The notes: generated by a model from the sequence alone, not told the origin. A DNA stretch of 64,000 nucleotides from Rehmannia glutinosa (GCA_016081115.2 CM071930.1:41887335-41951334); one strand, 5' to 3'. Positions 36,630 to 49,115 are shown, counted from the first letter of the stretch. Translations and numbers: made by a program.

Positions 36630-38210
36630 TGTTGGGAAATTTATTGTTTAGATTTTGATGAATGCCATGTAAAACTTAGAATAGGAAGTTGGCACCCCAT
36701 TTTGTTGTAAACTCGCATTGTAACAAATAGGGTTGGTCAAGCCGAGTTAAGTCGGCTATGCCTAAACATGCAAGAAGACAACTGAGACTAGAAGGAAGAC
36801 TTCACGCAAGACAACCGAGTATGGCAAAAAGAGAAGACGGAACTCGATCAAGGTGCAAAATGTTGATGATGCGGTGAGTAAAGTATCATCAAGTCAACTC
36901 AAGATAGCCAAGTCTCAAGTTGAAGTGACAAAGAGTCATCCAATGATTGAAAGTCGACTCTAAGTCACCTGGGAAAGCAAGGAAATGCAAATCAGTCGAG
37001 ATTATCAAAGAGATCCGTTGCCGTAAATCAAGAGAATTACTTAAACAAGTAATACCTCCATGCTACCTTTCTCGAAGTGCTTAGTCCCGAAGCGTGCAAG
37101 GGGAATGAACCAATGGGAAGCACTACACCGTGTCGAACTCCGAAAAGTCAAGAACAATTCATACGAGGAAGTGGCAACTCCAAGGATCGCAACAAGACAA
37201 GCTAACGACCACAAGTGACTTTCAAAAATAAGCCCATCTCTTCAACGGGGCGCATTTTTGAAAGATCACTATAAAAGCCTCGAGGAATGACTCTGAGAGA
37301 AGGTTACCTTGACTACCTGAACCACAAACATTTCAAGAAAACATTTGAACTGTAACCTAAAATATCCTCAAATCATTCAAGATTAATCCTCAAGCCAACA
37401 CTACGAAGAAAATCAATCCATCACTCACCTGTGAAGGAAAGATAGCTTCAATCAGTTGAAGAGGAAACCTTTGAAGAAAAGGGGTCTACATTCCACGGAG
37501 GATTGTAGGAAGGTTCAAGGTCGAACCAGTCTCGAGTTTTTTTTGGAGGGCTTCGTGATCAAATCCAAAGAGCTTGAGCAAGTGAGCTGTAGTAGCAAGG
37601 CAGCTGCCCTATGAAGAAGCTGAGTCGCACGAGAAGCCAGCTGCGTGACCAAGGCATCTCCAGATTGAGTCCCAAAGGATCAAGTCACCGTGTGTGATCA
37701 AGACTTGTATCCGGATCTACCACTCGTATATCTTGATCAATACTTAGTGGATTCCTCCAGGAGTTGGAGAATAGAGTAGTAGAAGAATTACCCCATCTTC
37801 GAACCTCTATAAAAACTTATCGTGTCATTTACATTTCAGCATTTTAATTCTTGCACTTTATCTATTTAATTCTGCTGATAAATTTGCTATCCACTTGATA
37901 ATCTCTAAGTACTAAAACCAAGGATTAAATCATAACTAAACCAAATTTAAGGGTGTTAAGTCTTCCGCTGAAAACAAACTACAGTTGAGCTAAGTCTTTA
38001 GTCTTAACAGCTGAGTTATTCTTTCAACAAATGGCTCGATCGAGTCCATTGAGTGACTAACTCTACTGATTAACAAAATTAGTCATCACCACCAGGACAC
38101 AAATTGTGTAGTATCAACTCTGAACCTTTAAAAGGACTAAATCGAAAATTTGGTAAGGTTTATTCAACCCCCCCTTCTAAACCTTACACTCACACCCCTT
38201 GGGGTCAACA
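36630..38210 (+). repeat. 3' LTR of Sirevirus-like copy 1
   Basis: 1,581 bp; TATAAAAG at 37270-37277; ends GGGGTCAACA followed by the GTTGC TSD. Confidence 0.92.
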
Positions 38211-38520
38211 GTTGCTAAACCAAAATGTTAAACCTATAAAGTTACTAGTTATATTTTATTATTATTATTTTTAAATGAAATAAAATAAAGATTTGATAAA
38301 AAAAAAAACAAATATTACAACTCCCAACACTTTTAGAATTATGCTAAAGTTGCTAAAATAAAATTGATAGACGAACTAAAAGTGCTAGTTATACCATGAG
38401 ATAAAAAATAGATAACAAAATAAAAATTAAAACTCCTAACACTTTTAGAATTATACTAAAGTTGCTAAAATAAAATTGATAAACTAACTAAAAGTGCTAG
38501 TTATACCATTAAAATTACCA
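38211..38520. repeat. Tandem AAGTTGCTAGTTATA repeats (right half)
   Basis: Continuation of 23766-23970. Two nearly identical units of about 120 bp (about 38325-38400 and 38440-38515) contain ACTTTTAGAATTATRCTAAAG and GTGCTAGTTATACC. Confidence 0.8.
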
Positions 38521-38920
38521 TGAATAAGGACTTGATAAATGCCTATAAACTCCCGTTTATAACCGTTGTTAAATTTATTGTCTTTAAGAAAAAAAAATGA
38601 CGCTAATTATAACGGTGTAACCAACCATTGACGAAAATGATGAATAAATATTGTCTTTTGAAAAAGATTAGGCGCTAATAGACAATTACAAAAATATTGT
38701 CGAAGACCCGAGACACCTGTTGTCAAAAAATAAAAAGACCGCTAATAGACAACGCTTCAAGAAAATTGTCTTAGGCTCGAGTGAACTGTTGTCGTTAACA
38801 AAAATTCCCGCTCATTGACAACGGTAAGACGACAATCCGTTGTGAATACTTATAAGGACAATGATTTAGCTAAAATCCGTTGTCTTTTGTGTGTTGTTGT
38901 TAAGCATTTTTCTTGTAGTG
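38521..38920. repeat. CACTA-1 right subterminal region
   Basis: Dense short repeats of GACAACG, ATTGTC and CCGTTGTC in both orientations, ending in TCTTGTAGTG. These are the usual transposase-binding type subterminal repeats of CACTA elements. Confidence 0.8.
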
Positions 38921-39745
38921 TCGGATGGCGAAGAAAACACATAATTCCTCGGCTCGTGGTGTGTATTGTTACATGATGATGCCTTTCGGCTTTTAGAATG
39001 AAGGATCAACATATCATAGGTTAGTTAATAAAATGTTTGAAAAACTGATAGGAAGTACAATGGAAGTCTATTTATATGATATGCTTGTAAAATCATTGTA
39101 TGTTACCGACCATATTGCTCATCTTAATGAAATGTTTATGATTTTGCGCGAGTATAAGATTTTGAATCTTAAGAAATACATGTTTAGGGTTGGTTCGGGA
39201 AAGTTTTTAGGATAGGTGGTTAGCCAAAGAGGAATCAAAGTTAACCCAGATAAATAAGGTCATAATCGATCTGGAACACCCTAATTCTGTTGAAAGACTA
39301 CAAAGTTTAACTGTGCGCTGGCCGCTTTAAGTAGATTTGTATAGAGATCAACTGATAAGTGCAAGTCATTTTTGAGACCATAAAGAAAAACAAAGATTTT
39401 GAATGGACTGAGCAGACGCAAGCGGCATTCAAATCCTTAAAACAATACCTGGCAACTACTCCAGTACTCTCAAAAGCCAAACCGAGATGAAGATCTATAC
39501 TTGATTTAGCAATTTCAGAGTATGTGGTCAGCTTGGTATTAATTCGCCTGGATAATACAGTCCAACATCCTATCATTATATCAGTCAAGCCTTGCATTGA
39601 TATGACTAGCTTACGCGCTAGTCATATCTTCGAGGAAACTGAAGTCGTATTTTTGGAGCACAAAATTGTTGTCTTACAAATTATCCTCTCAAACAAGTCA
39701 TGCACCGACCTGATACATCTGGTCGGATGATCAAGTGGGCAGTGG
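38921..39745 (+). pseudogene. Gypsy RT end and RNase H start
   Basis: Resumes exactly where 14928 stopped. It reads RGVYCYMMMPFGF, then VNKMFEKLIGSTMEVYLYDM, LVKS and GSGKFLG. The catalytic motif, normally Y-x-D-D, is YLYD at 39069-39080, so the first Asp is replaced by Tyr. Next come LAALSRFV, an AAFKSLKQYLATTPVL phrase (39420-39470) of the connection/RNase H start, VLIRLDN, and a final KWAVELS-type phrase near 39740. Stops throughout. No integrase follows. Confidence 0.82.
39599..39628. repeat. Perfect 12-bp inverted repeat
   Basis: GATATGACTAGC (39599-39610), a 6-base loop, then GCTAGTCATATC (39617-39628). It is within the Gypsy RNase H region and may be chance or a small local inversion-duplication. 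Confidence 0.7.
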
Positions 39746-40650
39746 AACTCAGCTAATAGAGGTGATTACATGTTAATCAACACAAGTAAAGATCAATCTA
39801 CACAATTCAGTGAAAAGGTTCTGATGAAGGATCAAGATGTTGCTCCAATAAGCAATGTATCTGAATAGATAAAGAGAAGCCGATTGAGATGTCGACTTTA
39901 CAATAGACACTGTCAGATAGATATTCTGGTGCCTAGAATAAAATTAAAATTGTGAATCACTTGATGAAATTAATAAATAGCCACTAAGCCTATTGAGTGA
40001 CTTGAAACAACGGATAAAGAGCAAAATTGCATCTGCAGGGAAAGCATATGGAGGAAGAAAGTTACACGAGATAAATGAGAGAAAATCCAGAAAATGTTGG
40101 TATATATATAAAGCATCAGAAATGAACAACTTAGCCAGTATAGACACAAAACAAGTTATAATATGAAGATGATTAAGATTTCATTATAAATAGCTCTGTC
40201 ACGAATGAAGCCAAGCACCGGACATGCAGAAAAGACAACTCCGAACAAAATGAAAGTTTGCAAATCAATTTGAATGAAATTCACTTGGCTCTAAAATGCT
40301 TATATCACGCTTTAAGGGCTTGTTACGGGGTGAAGCTATAACCTTGATTTTTGAACAAGTTTGTGATGATCGCTAGATAGTGGAACAACATTATGTTATT
40401 TTATTTGATTATGCATCAGTACAACTAATCTATTTACAATTATCAATATTCATAGTCAAAAGCAACACTATAACCGAATAATGTTGTTTCATGGGTCAAT
40501 GTTATACACACGGAACCACCTATAACATTTATTCGTACAAGCATCAATATACAATCCAATGTTCCAACATATATACAATCATACTTACAACCACAAACTA
40601 GGGATCCACCATTATATCTTTGTCTGTTTCATCCTAGTCCTAAACAAGTA

Positions 40651-40681
<31 letters not shown>

Positions 40682-41317
40682 GCATTTTCACTATATCCCA
40701 GGCTACAAATATACACATCCTCAAAATCTCACTACTCCATCTACTTACTCATTTAGACCCTAGATGATCTGTCCCAAAATGTCAGGGTGCATCTATTGAT
40801 AAATCAAGATCAAATATTTCATATCCTTTAACTATCAAATATAATCAATAACTCAATCCAAAATAACACAATTATCCCAGTTCAAACTTAAATCTTAGGT
40901 TTTAATATCCAATAATAATACCGATCTACTCCACAAGCAAAAAATCATGTCTTGGTTTAGATTCATTTAACAAATAAACTAATCAAATACAAATACTAAT
41001 ATCCCTCAGTAATAATCAATAACCTAAATGCCCAAATCATTAAATAAATCCAATTCTTTTGTGATTGTGGTAACTCAATCACATGACGAAAATCTAATCA
41101 TCGTTTCGCTCAGGTATGGTTTCTACAGAATCCATAAAAAATACAATTCAAACCAAAATAGTTTACATACTACTAGATAACCCAATCTTAATCGTTGATT
41201 TAATTCAAACACAATTATCCCATTTCAATCTTAAACATCGAGTTTTAAGATCATCCACTTGTGATAATCTAATCTACAGACACATAATCTTATCCTGTAT
41301 TAGCTCAGGTGTACCCG
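39746..41317. other. Unassigned, AT-rich
   Basis: After the truncated Gypsy element. It contains a TATAAATAG string near 40185 and an (AT)-rich microsatellite at 40655-40682. No coding domain, LTR pair or TIR recognised. Confidence 0.35.
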
Positions 41318-41345
41318 CTCTGATACCACAACTGTCATGCCCCAA
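41318..41345 (-). other. Primer-binding site and LTR edge of an old element
   Basis: On the minus strand an LTR-like end (...TTGGGGCATGACA, ending at 41333) is followed by GTTGTGGTATCAGAGCGGGT, which holds the initiator-Met-type primer-binding core. The same arrangement occurs at 14261-14275. I could not find the partner LTR or set the outer border. Confidence 0.5.
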
Positions 41346-43859
41346 TTTCATATCCCAATAAAATAACATCCAATAGAGTATTATTCCAATGATTACACAC
41401 TTAATGTCACAAGAGCTATTATGTAAAGTACAAACAAATAACAACCATAAATGCAACGGAAATCTACAAATCCATACAATATAAATAGAGTTGCAAGTAA
41501 CCAATATTTTCAAAATGAAATTGTTCAAACGCTGACAAACAGGTAAGGAAACTACTAGGTCAAGTCAATCTTGATCTGAAAGTCTCGTACCGATCTCATC
41601 GATCTCGAAATGTTTAGGCCTTGTATGGTTGTGTTTCCAAGAACATTTTTCCACTTTCAAACTATTCCAGAAAATGGGTTTATGTTTATTTAAAAAGTTT
41701 TCACAATTAAAATTAAGTTATTTTCGCCACTTTTTATGGAAAAAATTCTTTTGAAAACAATACCAAACAAATTTTCATCTCAATTACGCAAATCCAGGTA
41801 AAACTACACTACAATCACGCAAATCTATGTCAAAAATACATTTGAAAAACTATAATTAAATATATTCTCATTTTCAAACAGAAATGCAGACAACAAACCA
41901 AACATATTCTCAATTCTCACACGAAAATCAATAAAGTTTGAAAATTTATTTTCCAATACTAGAAACTGAAAATTGAACTTGGAAATACATCCATACAAGC
42001 CCTTAGTTTCCAAAATTTTTTACAAAAAGCCGTGGGGTGCGCAAAACAAGCTCAGTGAGTTAGGGTAGGGGAATGCGGTAGTTGTTTAATTAAAAGCGGA
42101 AGTATTTCTTTTGGTGTGTTAAAAATATATTTATTATAATGGTGCACAAATGATTCATTTACCGGAATGATCAATCAGTTTTAATACTAGTAATGATGGA
42201 AAATGCATTATGCAATGGTTAATCGAGTACAATAGATATTTTCCTTTTCACACAGATAATGGATATATCTCAATTTTGAAGTAGCGATTTTGCTTTACAA
42301 ATAGAGATATCTTAGTTTTTAAAAACAGACAGTCAATCAATCAGTCCCGAAACTGTAACGTAGGGTCGATATTGATCAGACATAAAACCTATTCGTTATC
42401 CTTGTAACTCATAAATAGTATTTGGCCGAAGCCCAGACACCTTATCCCTCCCAGTTGGCTCGATGTCTCTTTAGCTATGGACTTTTACCCAGAGATCGTC
42501 ATATTCCAGAATATACCATTCTACGACCCAAATTCCACCGCGGTCTCCGGCCCGACCAAAATATAGGAATAGCCACATGGATAGTCAAACAGGGACCACA
42601 TGAAACCTATTCGATCCACTGTCTAACCTACCCATACCACAATAGACTCAAACAGTTAATATTTTATCAAAATGATATTTATTTACCCAAAGGCCCAGTC
42701 AAACAGTTACAATAGTTATAATACAATCGAAAATGTAAATCCAAACCATGGATGATCTAATTTATGTTTTCTTTAACAAAAAGAAAAACAATAATAGAAC
42801 AATCTTATGTCCAGAAATTGACATATACCGTGAAGTTATGAAATTTTTAATGTTATGAAGTTCATGAAACAACTAATGTCATGAAATTAATAAAATTATA
42901 AGCAAATCTAATTTTCTTTAGGGAAATGATATTTTACTTACCTTTAAGGCGATCACCTCAATTTCTTAAATTCCACCAACCAACCGTCGATTCCAAGCTC
43001 TCCAAGTTCACCTTTAGAATCCTTATTTGATGGAACTTTTAAATCCAATATTATATATATATGATCAATTAAGGTTCACCCCTCCAAATTGCAGCTCGTA
43101 GCCCACCATTGTCTTGACTTTTAACCACAATTGTGTAGAGAACAGACCATGAGGTGGCTAGTTGGGAATTTGGTGTGTGGAATTCTAGTTTAGGATAAGA
43201 AACTTGGAAAACTCATCTGTTTTCTTCTCTATACTCCAACCCAATGAATTCCAGGCATCTACACAAACTTGTACGGCGTACAATTACTTTCAAAGATTTG
43301 GTTAGTTACATATGTAATATCCTTGTATTGCTTCTTATTACAACTACCGCTCATAACAGCATAACTTTAAGAAACAATGAACAAAAGTTTTGCTTGTGTT
43401 TGCATCAAAATTTGCTTATTTATCTTAATATGATGCTTGTATTCTGTCATTTCTAACAACAATGCATCGCACTTGCTGGAATTCATGCTTGTGATACTAT
43501 ACTACTATGCATGTTTAAGCATGAAAAATTGCATATAAAAGCTTACTATGCTGCTTATGACAACGAGTGCAAATTTGTAATGTTTAGATTCTGTCGTTTC
43601 TAACAAATACTTCCTACATGATAAAAAAATATGCTTTTGATACTATAAAACAATGCATGTGTTATGCATGATATGTTGCTTATGTGACTATTTATGTTGC
43701 TTATGACAAAGAGTGGTAGCAATGGCCTCAACAACAACTCGAAATAATGAATGATTCAACAGTGTATTGGAAACCAGAATACGAGCAAGAGTTCACGCAA
43801 ATCGTTCCAAGATCTTATACCAAAATTATCCACGAGAATAACATAGTAGAACCACTTTC
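41346..43859. other. Unassigned, includes old LTR sequence
   Basis: The first part (to about 42100) is probably the LTR whose edge is at 41333; it has a GAGCTCAGTGAG-like phrase near 42048-42060. Bases 42420-42715 are GC-richer and open on the plus strand (97 codons) but match no family I know. The rest is AT-rich. Confidence 0.35.
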
Positions 43860-44015
43860 CTCTTCCCCATTCAACACACTACTGTGAAAAAATTGCAGAA
43901 AATTCGCCATAGTTCTTAAGAACTTGATTACAGTCCGGAGGTTGCCTATGAAGATGTGATTTGTTGCTTATGTAGATATGTTATGATGCTTTTATATACC
44001 ATTAATGCTCTGGAA
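43860..44015. repeat. Dispersed copy related to TIR element B interior
   Basis: ACACTACTGTGA...TTGCAGA...CCATAGTT...GCCTATGAAGATGTGATTTG, then TTGCTTATGTAGATATGT and TTTTATATACCATTAA. This parallels 12628-12790 inside element B in order and spacing. Element B's terminal repeats are not visible here. Confidence 0.6.
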
Positions 44016-44964
44016 TGGACATGTGCTTTTAATTAACAAACATGTTGCACGTGTAAGCCAACATGGGTGCAAGTATAGCATTCAAATGTTGCTTCAATTC
44101 TATAATTTAACCAATTTACAAAAATATAATTACAATGAGGTTGCATGTAAGAACTTTAGTTATTGTAAATTATGAACATATTTTTATAACACAATAAAAA
44201 ATTCTAGCTTCAATAATTGCACAAACTTTAGACGAAACAACAAGCACGACAAATTTACATATGAAAATATGATATGGTGCTTATGTAGTGTTGTTCTAAT
44301 GCTTCTAGATATCATGACTGCTCCTAGAAAAAATAAGATGATATTCATTAACATATTATAGTGCATGTGTAATACAATAATTGTGCATGTGTAGGTATAC
44401 AATGTTGCCACAATTATACAATGAAACCACTTGTACACCTATTGAAGAAACAAAATTGCTTATGTACCTATGGATGGATGCATTCTAACAAGCAAAATTA
44501 TGCTATACTACTGTTTAAACTTGTTTTACATATGCATGAAGTATATTTTTCATATACATATCAACCATTTTAAAAATTATGAGAACTCTCTGACTAATCA
44601 ATATTGTATTAAAAGGTTTTGATCTCTGAAAATGTATTAGAATTTGTCTACATTGACATTATATATACAATGGGTGATTGTTGTTTATGTATTACAATTT
44701 GACAAATATACAAATCAATTTTTAAGTAGATTTACGAAACTTCATATTTGAAATTACGTAAATGTTATCTCTGAATAAGCACTCATTCTTTTCTATATAT
44801 ACATCGAATACATTCTTCATAAGCACTAACTAACTAATTTGCTACTCAATAAGCAACATTTGATATCTACAAATGCATCAGAAGATGTCTACATTAGCAT
44901 TGCATGTATATCTTTTACAACGGAAAAACTTATAAAATACACAAAATAACTCAACTTCTAGCAA
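44016..44964. other. Unassigned, AT-rich
   Basis: Contains many GCTTATG/CATAAGC phrases related to the element B repeat but no clear unit. It ends with the CAA target triplet of CACTA 2. Confidence 0.35.
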
Positions 44965-45330
44965 CACTACAAGAAAAACGCTCATAGACATCTGTTTTTA
45001 GCCGATGTCTATGTGAAAATCGACCGATGTCATAATCAGTGATTTTAAATGTGTGCATATTCAACATCGGTTTTAAGCACGTAAAAAACGATGTTGTTAT
45101 ATCAAAAGGACATCGGTTTTTAACCAATTTTGTATCTAACAAAAATGATGTTATAATATTGGGTTGAACATCGATTTTTTTAGGAACAAAATCGGTTGAA
45201 CCGATGTGTTAAACATTTTTAAAAATGGCCATAAACCGATGTCGTTCACATTTAAAAACGCCTCTATATGTTTTAGATTTCAGTTTAAAACCGATGTTGA
45301 ATATTCTAAGCCAAGTCGGTTTTTGGTTTA
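44965..45330. repeat. CACTA-2 left subterminal repeats
   Basis: At least ten copies of ACATCGGTTTT or its inverse AACCGATGT, in both orientations, after the CACTA terminus. Confidence 0.85.
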
Positions 45331-45387
45331 AAAAATATTGCCTGCCATTTTATTAAAATGGTTTTACATAAACAATCATCTCGCTCA

Positions 45388-45490
45388 CAAAGCAAGAAAC
45401 AACCATCCGACCATCAAAGCAAGAAACAACCATCCCACTGTCAAAGCAAGTAACAACCATCCACCATCAAACATCAAAGCGAGAAACAAC
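45388..45490. repeat. CAAAGCAAGAAACAACCATCC tandem repeat
   Basis: About four units of 25-35 bp, each with CAAAGCAAGAAACAACCAT or a one-base variant. Inside CACTA 2. Confidence 0.85.
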
Positions 45491-46540
45491 ATTTCATCAA
45501 TTTTCTAATATTTATAAATTTTCCTATACTTAAGGAAACAATTCACTTGAAATGAATCAAGACGGCTGATCCATATATCCATGCTAAAATCATTTCCAAA
45601 AGAGTCATTACAATGTCATCAACTCCAAACAACATGTACAAATAGAAAACGACACGAATTATGTAGCTAGAAACATGATCAAGTAACCAATTGATTAAGT
45701 TCAAAAATAAACATTAGAACAACCAAAAACATCAGAAAAATAGCAAGTAATAACTCATAACAATTAAGTCCCAAGTCTGCAATTATATATTTTTAGCAAC
45801 TAGCAAGCAAAACAGCCAACTTCCCATTTTTACCAACCAAATAATCCATCAACAACGAGCAACAACTATATCCATATCCAACCTGCGGCTTGTCACTAAA
45901 ACCAAATCCAATCCAGACAGGTGTAAAGACATGGAACCCAGTGTCCACCATCTATGAAAGAAAGAGAGCTCCAGAAATCAATAAAGAGAATTTGTAATAA
46001 ATATCTTCAGTTGGTAGACTATTTAAATTGATGTTAGCATTACATTCATTTTGCAGCCATAGTAATTGAATGAAAAAAATGGACAAAGGAGAAACCATAA
46101 CTAGGAACACGATCTTTGCAACAAGTTCAAATAATTGACATGCAAAATTAATGAGTTAAATTTCAGGATCACCAATGAGACCTGAGACATAACAACTCGA
46201 TAGCTATAGGATAATGAACTTGGATCATTATCATGGACATTTAATCTTGCTCAGATAATTACCAAATTGAGTTGATGAATTCCCATAGAAGGCTTTACTT
46301 CTTGCTGGAATCAAAAGACATTTGTTTGTGTAATAAAAGTTGTAGCATTTAAACTATGTGAGAAGCCTCAATGCAAAACATTAACAAAGGCCACTTCAAA
46401 TAACTAAAAACCACGTAATATGAATAGAATAACCTACGCCAAGAAAACTCATAAACATAACTAGGCCAACATTATCCAAAAAAATAAACAACCATAACTG
46501 ATAAGAGTTCAAAGGATCTAATGACATTCAAAAGAAAATT
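45491..46540. other. CACTA-2 interior, unassigned
   Basis: AT-rich. No recognisable exon, and no counterpart of the Ca2+-ATPase pieces seen in CACTA 1. Confidence 0.4.
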
Positions 46541-46774
46541 GTTTGGTCATGTAAGTATGCAATGTTGCAATTTAGGTCCCGTAAATTTAATTTTTCTGCA
46601 ATGTTGGTCCCATAAGTTTTATTTTTGTGCAATTTTGATCCCAAATGGGTAAGTCATATTTCACCTTTTCAGGATCAAAGTTGCACAAACTTATAACTTA
46701 TAGGAGCAAAATTGCACAAAAATAAAAAATTTACGAGACCGAAATTGTTGCATAGCATACTTAGAGGACCAAAG
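46541..46774. mobile_element. Foldback MITE-like element
   Basis: Arms of about 40 bp: left TTTGGTC.TGTAAGTATGC (46542-46560) and on to GGTCCCGTAAATTT. The right arm, reversed, reads TTTGGTCCTCTAAGTATGC, then GGTCTCGTAAATTT (46735-46773). The interior has further GGTCCC/GGATC phrases in opposite orientations. No TSD is clear. Confidence 0.65.
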
Positions 46775-47529
46775 CATTTCTTCTCCAATTGGTATCTTCA
46801 AATTTAGGCCTAAGAGTTATCTTCAAATGAAAACAATAAATAAACCAAGTGTTACAGACCAAATAAGGGAATATTAGAGAATTACTTCTAATTGCTGACT
46901 ATTACCTACAAACTTGGTATCCAATGATACCAAGACAGACTCAGTGTAGAAAACAAAAAATGGCTAGTTTATAATGAAAGAAACATGTCTATCTATGTAG
47001 TTATGCTAAAAGAAAGGTTAAACCGAAAACTAACAGAAAATTGTCCATGTTGAGCATCTAACTTCCACAAATTTAAGAAATTTGGCAAAACTATTCTAGA
47101 AAAAAAAGGTGAAAAAAAGAAATAAAGAAAGTGGTAGACCAACATTGTTATTATAGTTATATAGGTTACACCTCAAGGGATGCATACTTGAGACAGTTCA
47201 TCCCAGTTGTATACTTGAGGCATCCATACAATTGGTATCTTCAATTTGTAAGGGTCAATCACAGTCAAAATTCAATGATAACTAAACACATTTAAATAAT
47301 TAGTTACATGCGATTATACAAGTTAAGGGTATATAACTGAAGGTGATATTGTAGTTAATTATTACTTACAAGGCACCAAAACTACTTGATTAATTGATTC
47401 CTTGCTCAACCTATCTGCTAAAAATTGTGACCTGCTATCTCAAGATGGTGTTAAGACAATACACATATACTCGTAACCATTCATTCTCCACAAGAACTTA
47501 TCAAATAAAGAGTCAAATTGCACACTGGT
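46775..47529. other. CACTA-2 interior before Copia insertion
   Basis: No coding or repeat structure recognised. The last five bases (CTGGT, 47525-47529) are the target site of Sirevirus-like copy 2. Confidence 0.4.
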
Positions 47530-49101
47530 TGTTGGGAAATTATTTTGTAGATTTTGATGAATGCCATATAAAACTTAAAATAGAAATTTGGCACCTCATT
47601 TTTGTTGTAAATTGCATTGTAATAAATAGGGCTGGTCGAGCTGAGTTAAGTCAGCTATACCTAAACATGCAAGAAGACAACTGGAGACTAGAAGGAAGAC
47701 TCACTGTGAGGCAAATTGAGTATGGCAAAAAGAGAAGATAGGAACTCGATCAAGTGCGGTGCAAATGAGGTGCAAAAGTTCAGTAAAGTATCAGTCAAGT
47801 CAACTCAAGATAGCCAAGTCTCAAGTTGAAGTGACAGAAGGATCATCCAATGATTCGAAGCTGACTCAAAGTCGCCTGGGGAAGTCAAGGAAATGCAGTC
47901 AAGTCGAGATAACTGAAAGAGATCCGTTGCACAAAAATCAAGAGAATTACTTAAACAAGTAATACTCCCATACTGTCTTTCTTGAAGTGCTCAGTTCCAG
48001 AAGCGTGCAAAAGGAATAAACCAATGGGAAGCACTCGCACCGTGTCGAACACCGAAAAGTCAAGAATCCTTCATACGAGGAAATGGCACTTCCAAGGACT
48101 GCAACATGACAATCCAACAATCACAAGTGACTTTTAAAAATAAGTTTATCTCTTCAACGGGCAAATTTTTAAAAGATCACTATAAAAGGCTGAGGAATCA
48201 CTCTGAGAGTAGGTTACCGACCTGAACCACGAACATTCAAGCTAACATTTGAACTGTAACCAAAAATATTCTCAAGTCATTCAGATTAATCCTCAAGCCT
48301 ACATTACAAAGGAAATCAATCCAACACTCACCTATGAAGGAAAGACAACTTCAATCAGTTGAAGAGGAAACATTTGAAGAATCAAGGGGTCTACATTCCA
48401 CGAGGGATTGTAGAAAGGTTCAAGGTCAAACCAAGCTTAAGCTAGTTGGAGGGCTTCGAGATCAAATCCAAGGAACTTAAGCAAGTGGACTGTAGTAGCA
48501 AAAGCGCACGCCTGTGAAGAAGCCGAGTCATACGAGAAGCTAGTTGTGTGACCAAGGCATCTCCGGGCATCAATCCCAAAGGATCAAGTCACCGTGTGAT
48601 CAAGACTTGTATCTCGGACTATTAACCACTCGTATATTGATCAATACTTAGTGGATTCCTCCAGGAGTTGGAAAAGATAGGAGTAGAAGAATTACCCCAT
48701 CTTCGAACCTCTATAAAAACTTATTGTGTAATTTACATTTAAGCACTTTAATTTCTGCATCTTATTTTTATATCTGTTGATAAATCTGCTATCCAATTGA
48801 TAATCAACTCGAGTGTTAAAACCGAGTATTAAAACAAACTTAACCAAATTCAAGGGTGTTAAGTCTTCCAATAAAACAACTCACATCAAGTTAAGTCTTT
48901 AGTCAAAACAAAAAGGTGAGTTATTCTATCAACATTCGAGTCCGTGAGTGACTCTCTGGCGATTAACTAACTTAGTTGTCCATCAAGGACACAATCGCGT
49001 GAAACATTAACTCGAAAATTTGAAAGGACTAATTGGAAAAGTTGGTAAGGTTTATTCAACCCCCCTTCTAAACCTTACACTCACACCCGTTGGGACCTAC
49101 A
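47530..49101 (+). repeat. 5' LTR of Sirevirus-like copy 2
   Basis: 1,572 bp; TATAAAAG at 48181-48188; ends GGGACCTACA. Aligned with the 3' LTR, the differences cluster at CTG/CAG sites (for example 48034-48062 against 60608-60642). Confidence 0.92.
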
Positions 49102-49103
49102 AG

Positions 49104-49115
49104 TGGTATCGGAGC
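49104..49115 (+). other. Primer-binding site, copy 2
   Basis: TGGTATCGGAGC, two bases after the LTR; initiator-Met tRNA type with one change. Confidence 0.83.

Larger units (their letters stand above)
23971..38210 (+). mobile_element. Sirevirus-like Copia element, copy 1
   Basis: 14,240 bp with LTRs of 1,573 and 1,581 bp (TGTTGG...CAACA) and a perfect GTTGC TSD (23966-23970, 38211-38215). Interior order: initiator-Met-type primer-binding site, gag (25671-about 27455), protease, integrase, RT, RNase H (to 31130), a 550-bp gap with a TATA box, a long third coding region (31680-36348) and a polypurine tract (36616-36629). Copia domain order, long LTRs and a 3' coding region fit the Sirevirus group. 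All coding parts are frameshifted in the sequence as given. It sits inside CACTA 1, in its tandem-repeat array. Confidence 0.88.
14929..38920. mobile_element. CACTA (En/Spm) transposon 1 with nested inserts
   Basis: Left terminus CACTATAAGAATTTCGCTAA; right terminus, reversed, CACTACAAGAAAAATGCTTA. Both ends carry many subterminal GACAACGG/CCGTTGTC motifs. The flanking triplets are CCG and TCG (one mismatch). The Gypsy RT reads on across the insertion. Without the nested Sirevirus-like (23971-38210) and Athila-like (17443-22804) elements it is about 4.4 kb. No transposase (TNPD/TNPA) is seen; instead it holds Ca2+-ATPase exons on the minus strand, so it is a non-autonomous, gene-carrying CACTA. 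Confidence 0.8.

Noticed and set aside
42422..42715. 97-codon plus-strand frame
   Set aside because: No recognisable motif; sits in old LTR-like DNA. Left as unassigned.
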